Assembly: GCA_938001985.1 (NCBI GenBank)
Contig: CALLBE010000131.1
Coordinates: forward strand, 1-7,179
Reading direction: 5' to 3'
DNA: 7,179 nt
Origin: an uncultured Verrucomicrobiales bacterium
GTDB taxonomy: Bacteria > Verrucomicrobiota > Verrucomicrobiia > Verrucomicrobiales > Akkermansiaceae
The position numbers and the translations under genes are program-made. Below the pieces are notes generated by a model. It did no database searches and was not told the origin of the DNA. It saw only the letters and a list, made by a program, of their open reading frames with translations. Within the stretch, counting starts at the first letter, position 1. Each line of letters starts with the position of its first letter. Shown in pieces: positions 1 through 5,982 of this stretch.

Positions 1-667
1 CCGCATTGTATTGAATGAATACCAAGTTCCACAACTCGATACACTGATCAGAATCTGCGTTGACTAAAGCGCCTTTTGTGTCGCCCTCAGGTGTCAAATC
101 GATGTGAAGCTCGGAGCAAGGACCGCAAGGACCTGTTTCCCCCATCATCCAGAAGTTGTCTTTGACATTGCCATTGACGATATGAACTTTTGGATCGAGA
201 CCTTTTGCGATGAAAAGTTTTTCCCAGAAGTCATAAGCTTCTTGGTCGAACTCGCCAGGATCGCCCTCTCCTGGAGCGTAAACCGTAGCATATAATCGCT
301 CCGCTGGGAATCCCCAGACATCGGTCAGCAACTCCCACGCCCAAGCGATGGATTCTTCTTTAAAATAATCACCGAACGACCAGTTGCCTAGCATTTCAAA
401 AAAGGTGTGGTGGTAGGTGTCTTGGCCCACATCCTCAAGATCGTTGTGTTTGCCTCCTGCGCGGATACACTTCTGCGTGTCTGTTGCGCGAGCAGGTTGG
501 TACGGAGCCTTCTCAGTGCCTAAAAAGTAAGGGACAAACTGGTTCATGCCCGCATTGGTGAAGAGGAGTCCTGGAGATTGAGGAAGCAACGAGGCTGAAG
601 GAACAACAGTGTGTTGCTTGTCTCGGAAAAAATCTAGGAAGCTCTGGCGGATTTCTGCAGATGTCAT
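1..667 (-). CDS. alaS: Alanine--tRNA ligase, N-terminal part (3' end of gene outside window)
   Basis: The gene product charges tRNA-Ala with alanine in the cytoplasm. Only the first 222 codons are visible; the family is usually about 850-900 residues, so most of the protein, including the tRNA-recognition, editing and C-Ala domains, lies off the left edge. The visible part is the class II catalytic core: RQSFLDFF at 7-14, [11 protein letters not shown] at 34-44 and [17 protein letters not shown] at 65-81 with the following [14 protein letters not shown], then [11 protein letters not shown] at 176-186 and [12 protein letters not shown] at 210-221. Between residues 130 and 170 it is longer than E. 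coli AlaS. The ATG at 667-665 gives the usual family N-terminus ([10 protein letters not shown]), and no other start fits. There is no clear Shine-Dalgarno sequence. It lies 89 bases after the priA stop and probably has its own promoter. The identification is secure. Confidence 0.97.
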   Translation of the reverse strand, partial: MTSAEIRQSFLDFFRDKQHTVVPSASLLPQSPGLLFTNAGMNQFVPYFLGTEKAPYQPARATDTQKCIRAGGKHNDLEDVGQDTYHHTFFEMLGNWSFGDYFKEESIAWAWELLTDVWGFPAERLYATVYAPGEGDPGEFDQEAYDFWEKLFIAKGLDPKVHIVNGNVKDNFWMMGETGPCGPCSELHIDLTPEGDTKGALVNADSDQCIELWNLVFIQYNA

Positions 668-694
668 GGATACTTAAAAAGTTCTCACAGGTTT

Positions 695-703
695 ATAATA
701 GCA
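695..703 (-). promoter_or_regulatory. Candidate extended -10 promoter element for alaS
   Basis: On the minus strand the gap between priA and alaS reads TGCTATTAT, which fits an extended -10 element (TG, one base, then a TATAAT-like hexamer). It lies 27 bases before the alaS ATG, which would give a leader of roughly 20 bases. No good -35 hexamer stands at 16-18 bases upstream, as is common with extended -10 promoters. This is a pattern match only; sigma factor preferences of this organism are unknown. Confidence 0.35.
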
Positions 704-756
704 GGCGAAAGAGGCAAGGACTTTTACAAGTGAAAGACGCTAAATAGTCGAATGCC

Positions 757-3030
757 TTAGCCCAGTGAAAGCGCATCCATATCAAATACAATGACAACAT
801 CCTGTGGTTTTCCCATCGATTCAATGATTTCCTGAGCCAGTTGGCTTAAAAGGCGAGGGTTCGTAGAACGAAGTAAAAGCTGGAATCTAAACAAATCATG
901 AGCACGAACAAGGGGAGACGGTAGTGGCTCGTTGATCAGGATTTTTTTACTTAAGTTTTTTTCCTCTATCTTCTTTTCCAATCGTTGGAAAATGTTTTGA
1001 GCGGTGAGCTCAGCCTTTTGCTCATGTGTCGAACGGATATGGATAATTCCAATGTGGGCATAAGGCGGGTATTGAAACATGCGCCTTATCTCCAATTCTT
1101 GCTCGGCAAATCCATCGAAATCATGATGTCGTGCAAATTGTATCGAAGGCGAGTGGGGTGTGAAAGTTTGGATAATCACTTCGCCCTCCAAATCACCGCG
1201 GCCGGCACGACCTGCAACTTGGGTTAGCAGCTGAAATGTCCGTTCACCGGCTCTAAAATCAGGAGCGTGCAAACCCAAGTCCGCATTAAGCACACCGACC
1301 AGCGTGACATTGGGGAAATCCAACCCTTTGGCAATCATTTGGGTGCCTAGTAGGACGTTGGTTTTTTTTGAGCGGAAATCACTGAGAATTTGCCTCACCG
1401 CGTTTTTTCGCCTCGAAGTATCAGCGTCTAATCTGGACAGCTTTATTTGAGGGAAAACTTTTTGTAAAATTTCACCCACCTTTTGTGTGCCATAACCAGC
1501 CAATCGAATGCCGGGGTCTTTGCAATCAGGACAGACCTTAGGCACCAAGGCTTGATGCCCGCAAATATGGCAGATGAGGCGCTCATCGGTGCGGTGGTAA
1601 GTCATGGCAAGACTGCAGTGCGAACACTCGACAATTAAGCCACAGACATCACAATTGATGGACCGTGCAAAACCGCGACGGTTTAAGAATAAGATGGTTT
1701 GCTCACCTTCATCCAATCGTTTTTGCAGTGCTTGACGTAAGGGCTCTGACAAGACGGCAATATCGGTGGAGACCTTTTGTTTCTTGGCTTCCAGCTTCAT
1801 ATCAACCACTCGAATCAAGGGCATGGATTGACCGTCAGCTCGCTGATCCATGCGGATGACCTCGTATTTCCCAGCCTCCACGTTCGCTTGAGTTTCTAGG
1901 GATGGAGTCGCCGTTCCTAAAACAATAGGGCATTTTTCAAAAAAAGCTCTCAAGACGGCTACATCTCGTCCGTGATAACGAGGGGCGCTGTCTTGCTTGA
2001 AGGCGGTGTCGTGCTCTTCATCGACAATGATTAAACCCAAGTCTTTAACGGGGGCAAAAATGGCACTGCGAGCGCCAATGATGATTTTCCGTTCTCCTTG
2101 TGTAATCTTTCGCCAAGCGTCAAAGCGTTCCCCTTGCGACAAGTGCGAATGAAGGACCGCGACTTGGTCGGCGAGTTGATGGAATCTTGCTTTGAAACTT
2201 TGAACCGTTTGTGGCGTTAAGGAGATTTCAGGCAGAACCACGAGAATGGCCTTGCCTTCTTCTAGGACTTTTTGAGCCAGTTGAAGATACACTTCCGTTT
2301 TTCCAGACCCTGTAACGCCTTGGAGTAAAACAGGTTTTGCTTCCGTTGGTTTTTTTAAAATTTCTACTAAACGATCGTAAGCTTTTTGTTGAGCGGGATT
2401 CAGTGTTCTTGGTTCAGTCGGAGTGAATTCAACGCCTGCGTCGGGATCTCGGTAGCTTTCTTTTTCCGTGATGACCACCCAGTCTTTTTTCGCCAAAGCC
2501 TTTAACTGAGCGGTGACTTCGCCTCCGCCTAATACCTTTTGAGAAACGGAAGGGAGTTTCTTTTTCTCTAAAGTTAAGGTTAATAAGCGAAAACAAGCGG
2601 CTTGCTTCGGAGCTTTTCGGCTCAGTTTTTCAATCTCTTCTTCAGATGGTGTCACCTTCCCAAGGAGGATGATTTTTTCCATCTTAACCTCTTGATCCTC
2701 TTTGCGGACGGATTCGGGTAAAAGAGCTCGAATAACTTGCTCCATGGAGGCCCCGTAATAACCTTTCATCCAATTTGCCATTTTCAACATGATAGGCGTG
2801 ATGAGGGGAATCTCATCGATGAGAGCTTGGATGGGTTTGATGGGGTAATGAGGCTCCTCATCAAGAGTCTCAATGGAAAGGATGGTGCCTGTCGCTGACT
2901 TGTTTCGCATGGGAACCTTCACCCGGCAACCTGCTGAAGCCTTTGAAAACTGGTCTATCCGGTAGTCAAAGATCAAATCAGAAGGCCCATCAATGAGGAC
3001 CTTAGCAATGGTGAGCGGCTCAAAAAGCAT
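757..3030 (-). CDS. priA: Primosomal protein N' (replication restart helicase PriA)
   Basis: PriA is a 3'-5' superfamily 2 DNA helicase that recognises stalled or collapsed forks and starts reloading of the replicative helicase. The 757-residue protein is full length for the family. Residues 1-105 look like the 3'-DNA-binding domain (GCRVKVP at 34-40), followed by a winged-helix region to about 195. The helicase shows Walker A GVTGSGKT at 238-245, the DEEH box at 337-340, GTATPSLE at 372-379, and the C-terminal lobe motifs GTQMIAKGLDF (562-572) and QVAGRAGRG (604-612). Eight zinc-binding cysteines are all present (460, 463, 469, 472, 487, 490, 500, 503). The C-terminal domain is intact. The ATG at 3030-3028 matches the family start; the leader has no clear Shine-Dalgarno. 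It is divergent from pyrH and upstream of alaS in the same direction. Nothing is missing, and the assignment is secure. Confidence 0.98.
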   Translation of the reverse strand: MLFEPLTIAKVLIDGPSDLIFDYRIDQFSKASAGCRVKVPMRNKSATGTILSIETLDEEPHYPIKPIQALIDEIPLITPIMLKMANWMKGYYGASMEQVIRALLPESVRKEDQEVKMEKIILLGKVTPSEEEIEKLSRKAPKQAACFRLLTLTLEKKKLPSVSQKVLGGGEVTAQLKALAKKDWVVITEKESYRDPDAGVEFTPTEPRTLNPAQQKAYDRLVEILKKPTEAKPVLLQGVTGSGKTEVYLQLAQKVLEEGKAILVVLPEISLTPQTVQSFKARFHQLADQVAVLHSHLSQGERFDAWRKITQGERKIIIGARSAIFAPVKDLGLIIVDEEHDTAFKQDSAPRYHGRDVAVLRAFFEKCPIVLGTATPSLETQANVEAGKYEVIRMDQRADGQSMPLIRVVDMKLEAKKQKVSTDIAVLSEPLRQALQKRLDEGEQTILFLNRRGFARSINCDVCGLIVECSHCSLAMTYHRTDERLICHICGHQALVPKVCPDCKDPGIRLAGYGTQKVGEILQKVFPQIKLSRLDADTSRRKNAVRQILSDFRSKKTNVLLGTQMIAKGLDFPNVTLVGVLNADLGLHAPDFRAGERTFQLLTQVAGRAGRGDLEGEVIIQTFTPHSPSIQFARHHDFDGFAEQELEIRRMFQYPPYAHIGIIHIRSTHEQKAELTAQNIFQRLEKKIEEKNLSKKILINEPLPSPLVRAHDLFRFQLLLRSTNPRLLSQLAQEIIESMGKPQDVVIVFDMDALSLG

Positions 3031-3232
3031 AGGCAGTTCTTAATACAGAACACGGCAATGATATTAAAGGCAACAGTTCTTGCTTAAAAGTGCTTTTTTC
3101 AACTGAGAATCTGATGACTTGAGGGCGAAAGACGTTAGAAAGTAACAATACTGGGATTTATTTTTTAGAGTAGAACAATATTAACGCTCAATTTTCTTGG
3201 AAAATTTATCATCCTTTGCTTGGTTATTGAGT
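3031..3232. other. Divergent intergenic region between priA and pyrH
   Basis: These 202 bases should contain the promoters for priA (leftward) and the pyrH-queD pair (rightward). A weak plus-strand candidate is TTGAGG at 3119-3124 and TAACAA at 3143-3148, spaced 18 bases; I could not find a convincing minus-strand promoter. I see no RNA gene, no riboswitch-like fold and no plausible coding frame here. Confidence 0.4.
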
Positions 3233-3967
3233 ATGGAGAATGCAGTCACAACGGAAAAACGCCGCTATATACTGAAAATAAGTGGTGAGGCTCTACGCGA
3301 AGAAGGCAGTAAAGATAATATCTCTCCTGAAATCGTCAGTCGAATGGCTGAGGAGATTGCAACGGCTTACGAAAGAAATGATGATCTCGAGCTAGCGATT
3401 GTTGTTGGGGGTGGTAATTTCTGGAGAGGTGCAAGCGCAAGTGCTAGAGGCATGGACCGATCAACCGCTGATTATGTAGGCATGTTGGCTACTGTGATGA
3501 ATGCTTTAGCGCTTGAAAGTGCGATTCAAGACGCAGGGGTTCCTTGTGTGGTTCAATCTGCTATTCACATGGATAATGTTGCGGAGCCTTTTATCCGTAG
3601 AAAAGCAGTACGTTACTTAACCAAACGTAAGGTGGTTATTTTTGCCGGTGGTGTTGGAAGCCCGTTTTTCTCGACTGATACAACCGTTGCGCTTCGTGCT
3701 AATGAAATGAATGCGACTCAGATTCTCAAAGCAACCAGCGTGGATGGTGTTTATGATTCTGATCCAAAGACCAATCCAAATGCGGTTCGTTACGAGCAAG
3801 TATCCTTTACAGAATGCTTAACCAAGCGTCTAGGAGTGATGGATGCAACAGCGTTCAGCTTGTGTATGGAGAATGACTTGCCGATTCAAATTTTCAGCAT
3901 GAATGAGCCGAATAACATCGTGAAGGTTCTTTCTGGCGAATGTATTGGAACCGTGGTTTCAAACTAG
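3233..3967 (+). CDS. pyrH: Uridylate kinase (UMP kinase)
   Basis: PyrH phosphorylates UMP to UDP with ATP in the cytoplasm, the step that feeds all pyrimidine nucleotides; in studied bacteria it is a hexamer of the amino acid kinase fold, usually inhibited by UTP and often activated by GTP. The 244-residue product has the phosphate-binding KISGEAL at 15-21, VVGGGNFWRG at 57-66, the UMP-site stretch MDRSTADYVGMLA at 74-86, AGGVGSPFFSTDT at 138-150, and the nucleotide-binding ATSVDGVYDSDP at 167-178. The frame stays open to a TTG at 3197, but I choose the ATG at 3233 because it gives the normal family length and the extra 12 residues match nothing. No clear Shine-Dalgarno precedes either start. 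The usual neighbours tsf and frr are absent; queD follows after 13 bases instead. Confidence 0.96.
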   Translation: MENAVTTEKRRYILKISGEALREEGSKDNISPEIVSRMAEEIATAYERNDDLELAIVVGGGNFWRGASASARGMDRSTADYVGMLATVMNALALESAIQDAGVPCVVQSAIHMDNVAEPFIRRKAVRYLTKRKVVIFAGGVGSPFFSTDTTVALRANEMNATQILKATSVDGVYDSDPKTNPNAVRYEQVSFTECLTKRLGVMDATAFSLCMENDLPIQIFSMNEPNNIVKVLSGECIGTVVSN

Positions 3968-3980
3968 TATTTATTCTCTA

Positions 3981-4349
3981 ATGCGCGCCAAACTAACCAA
4001 AGAATTTCGCTTTGAAGCCGCTCACACGCTTCCTAGCCTTCCGGAAGACCACAAGTGCAGACAAATGCACGGTCATAGCTTTAAAATAGAAATTCATATT
4101 GAAGGGGAAGTGGATCCTAAGATTGGTTGGATCTATGATCACAAAGTGATTTCAGAGGCAATGCGCCCCTTGATCGATCAATTAGATCATAGCTACCTCA
4201 ATGATATTGAAGGGTTGGAAAGCCCAACGATAGAAATCATGGCCGCCTGGTTCTGGAAAAAACTGGCTCCACAACTGCCAGGGCTTTGCGAGATTACTAT
4301 TTTTGAAACCCCAACTGCGCGCTGCTCATTCTTTGGGCAGTTTGATTAA
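3981..4349 (+). CDS. queD: 6-carboxytetrahydropterin synthase (QueD / 6-pyruvoyl-tetrahydropterin synthase family)
   Basis: QueD converts 7,8-dihydroneopterin triphosphate to 6-carboxy-tetrahydropterin, releasing acetaldehyde and triphosphate, the second step from GTP toward preQ0 and queuosine in tRNA. The 122-residue protein is the normal length. Visible zinc ligands are H15 (in FEAAH), H30 and H32 (in MHGH). The catalytic cysteine is C26 in the spacing C-x3-HGH typical of QueD, followed by the D69-H70 pair in LDHSYLND and E109 in ITIFETP. The ATG at 3981 fits the family N-terminus; a TTG at 3945 would overlap pyrH and add unmatched residues. It starts 13 bases after the pyrH stop with no promoter space and no Shine-Dalgarno, so co-transcription is likely. 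Other queuosine genes are not in the window. The family is certain; the exact reaction is inferred from the C-x3-HGH motif and size. Confidence 0.92.
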   Translation: MRAKLTKEFRFEAAHTLPSLPEDHKCRQMHGHSFKIEIHIEGEVDPKIGWIYDHKVISEAMRPLIDQLDHSYLNDIEGLESPTIEIMAAWFWKKLAPQLPGLCEITIFETPTARCSFFGQFD

Positions 4350-4361
4350 AGGTTTTATAAA

Positions 4362-4413
4362 GGGGGTTAGCCTACCTAAGTCTAACCCTTACCTGAATCT
4401 ACCTTTGTTTTTT
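4362..4413 (+). terminator. Candidate terminator after queD in the convergent gap
   Basis: An inverted repeat GGGTTAG (4364-4370) and CTAACCC (4382-4388) forms a 7 bp stem with an 11-base loop, extendable by two G-U pairs. A T6 run at 4408-4413 follows, but about 19 bases after the stem rather than directly, so this is not a textbook intrinsic terminator. The hairpin is symmetric and could also affect the leftward transcript of the nuclease gene that ends at 4449. Its position between convergent genes supports a termination role. Confidence 0.4.
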
Positions 4414-4448
4414 AAAAAAAATAGGGGAGAAGTAGAGGGTGAAATTAC

Positions 4449-5015
4449 TTAAAGTTTCCAATCAACCTCAATGGTTGAGATCTCACCTGTGATTTTATTC
4501 GGGTATTTGATGAATCCGTTTTCACAACCGTACTCGTGAACGGCTTTGGTCACCTTCACATCAAAACAGCAGTATTTAGCAATCTCCATGAAAGGCTCAG
4601 GAGAGTTGGTTTTTTTATATTCTTGCCACCATTTGAGAGCATCAAGACCATCGCCTGTTTTTTTCATGCCTAAGCTCGCGCCCGCAATGGAATCTAATTT
4701 CACACGATGGCCTAGGATTTTCTCCACATTGACGAGTAGGTCTAGGTTAGCGGTGGCTTCTTCCAGTTGCAGAATGGTGTATTTCTGCAAAACAGCATAA
4801 TCAAAATCAATGTGGTTAAAGCCAATTACTAGATCCGCATTTGTGAGCTGTTGAACCAGTCCGTCCATCTCGTCCTCAGCGAAGATGTGATACTTTTGGC
4901 TCTTCGTGGAGTAGGTAACTCCTAAAGAAACGCCCATTTTCTCCTTATTTGCCGCTCCGCCAACGTCACTGAAGCTGCGCTGAGTTTCTAAATCAAAATA
5001 AACGATATCCTTCAT
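4449..5015 (-). CDS. Stand-alone DEDDy 3'-5' exonuclease-like protein (YprB/PolB-like RNase H fold)
   Basis: The 188-residue protein looks like a single ribonuclease H-fold 3'-5' exonuclease domain. Exo I is YFDLET with D8 and E10, Exo II is IGFNHIDFDY with the acidic residue at D72 (N67 and F71 match the NxxxFD pattern), and Exo III is KYCCFD with Y148 and D152, the Y-x3-D spacing of DEDDy enzymes. All four metal-binding acids are therefore present, so activity on DNA or RNA is plausible, but the substrate is unknown. Related domains occur in YprB/MrfB proteins that work with a partner helicase; here the protein ends after the nuclease domain and no such helicase is adjacent. Its ATG overlaps the stop of the upstream RDD gene as ATGA, which implies translational coupling. 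There is no signal peptide or membrane segment, so it is expected in the cytoplasm. Confidence 0.85.
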   Translation of the reverse strand: MKDIVYFDLETQRSFSDVGGAANKEKMGVSLGVTYSTKSQKYHIFAEDEMDGLVQQLTNADLVIGFNHIDFDYAVLQKYTILQLEEATANLDLLVNVEKILGHRVKLDSIAGASLGMKKTGDGLDALKWWQEYKKTNSPEPFMEIAKYCCFDVKVTKAVHEYGCENGFIKYPNKITGEISTIEVDWKL

Positions 5016-5923
5016 GGTTTTTTAAGGTCTTCGATTGAGAATCCAGGGAGTAGTTTCTGAATATTTTGTAGCTCCTCTGGGTGATTTTCTAAAAAAGCAA
5101 TCAGGTGAGGGGTGATGATTAGGGAGTGAATAAAGAATAAGCTAAGAACACTAATGATGAGCAATCCCACCTGAGCGGCACCAACCGAAGAGATAGGGGT
5201 CACTTTATGCTTATCTTCGTAATCCCACTTGAAATAGCCAGTTTTTGAGTAAAACCATTGATTCATCAGGTGGAAAATCACAATCAAAGGCAGCGCAAGA
5301 ATAGAAAATCCAGGGATTAACAGCATGACAAGACCGCTGGAAAACCAAGAGCGTGTTGCTCTTAAGCAGGATTGGAGAAGGGTGAGGTGATTATCCAAGG
5401 AGGATCTGATCTCAATCCCCATGAGGAATTTACCCCACGTGGTTCTTAAAAAGTGAACGGCCAGTGTTTCATAAGCAAGAGTGATGCTTAACACGGTAAA
5501 AATACTGGGCCAAAAGTAGCCTGGTCTAGAAAATTCAATGAAATTGATCCCCAAAGCAGAGGTGATGAATACAATCAAGGTCGAGATGACAACGCTGTCC
5601 ACCAGCTTAGCAACAGCTCGTTTCCAAATGGAAGTTCTAGGAGCTTCCAGTATTGGCTCCTGAGAGACTTCAGCTTCAGCTGAAACAGGAGGGATCGCAC
5701 CTGTTTCATGAGCCTCCTCAGCAGTGGTTTCAGTTGTTTCTAATTTCGATTGAAGCAGTGTTTTGAACTCACTTAATTCTTGAATAGGGCGCCAATTATC
5801 CATGCCGGATGTCCAGCAAAGCGTCTCGGGCAAAACTTCATTATCAATGATTTTATTCCGGAGCTTATCCACTCGAATAGGTCCGACTTTTTTACCATCA
5901 ACAGCAATCCAATATTCATTCAT
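5012..5923 (-). CDS. GYF_2 domain / RDD family membrane protein
   Basis: This 303-residue protein of unknown function has two recognisable parts. Residues about 3-53 form a GYF_2 (DUF4339) domain: YWIAVDGKKVGPI, then LCWTSGMDNWRPI. An acidic, probably disordered linker (about 54-97) leads to an RDD domain (about 98-243), with KRAVAKLVDS at 101-110, the characteristic TTWGKFLMGIEI at 161-172 and the closing WDYEDKHKVTP at 233-243. Hydrophobic segments at about 105-126, 136-158, 195-219 and 250-272 suggest four membrane helices; the last lies beyond the usual RDD domain and is followed by a short charged tail. There is no signal peptide, so the GYF_2 part is probably cytoplasmic. RDD proteins have been linked to transport or ion exchange in a few cases, but nothing here proves that. 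The ATG at 5923 lies 17 bases after the T-run of the lpd terminator, and the stop overlaps the nuclease start. Confidence 0.88.
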   Translation of the reverse strand: MNEYWIAVDGKKVGPIRVDKLRNKIIDNEVLPETLCWTSGMDNWRPIQELSEFKTLLQSKLETTETTAEEAHETGAIPPVSAEAEVSQEPILEAPRTSIWKRAVAKLVDSVVISTLIVFITSALGINFIEFSRPGYFWPSIFTVLSITLAYETLAVHFLRTTWGKFLMGIEIRSSLDNHLTLLQSCLRATRSWFSSGLVMLLIPGFSILALPLIVIFHLMNQWFYSKTGYFKWDYEDKHKVTPISSVGAAQVGLLIISVLSLFFIHSLIITPHLIAFLENHPEELQNIQKLLPGFSIEDLKKP

Positions 5924-5940
5924 AAGGTAGAGATCAAAAC

Positions 5941-5967
5941 AAAAAAAGTGGAGCCTTGAAGCTCCAC
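5941..5967 (-). terminator. Rho-independent terminator of lpd
   Basis: On the minus strand, GTGGAGC and GCTCCAC (plus-strand 5961-5967 and 5948-5954) form a perfect 7 bp GC-rich stem around a 6-base loop TTCAAG, directly followed by seven T (5947-5941) and then GTTTT. It begins 15 bases after the lpd stop codon. This is a textbook intrinsic terminator for leftward transcription. Confidence 0.88.
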
Positions 5968-5982
5968 CTTAATTACATTTAC

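Noticed and set aside
104..1859. Plus-strand open frames of 63-80 codons opposite alaS and priA
   Set aside because: They lie antisense to conserved coding sequence, have low-complexity or random-looking products and no recognisable domain.
3058..3087. Nine-codon open frame upstream of pyrH as a possible leader peptide
   Set aside because: It is far from the pyrH start, has no ribosome-binding site and no attenuator-like hairpin follows.
3197..3232. TTG start extending pyrH by 12 residues
   Set aside because: The added residues match nothing in the UMP kinase family, there is no ribosome-binding site, and the ATG at 3233 gives the normal length.
3945..3980. TTG start extending queD into pyrH
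   Set aside because: The ATG at 3981 gives the typical QueD N-terminus and length; the upstream codons are simply open frame overlapping the end of pyrH.
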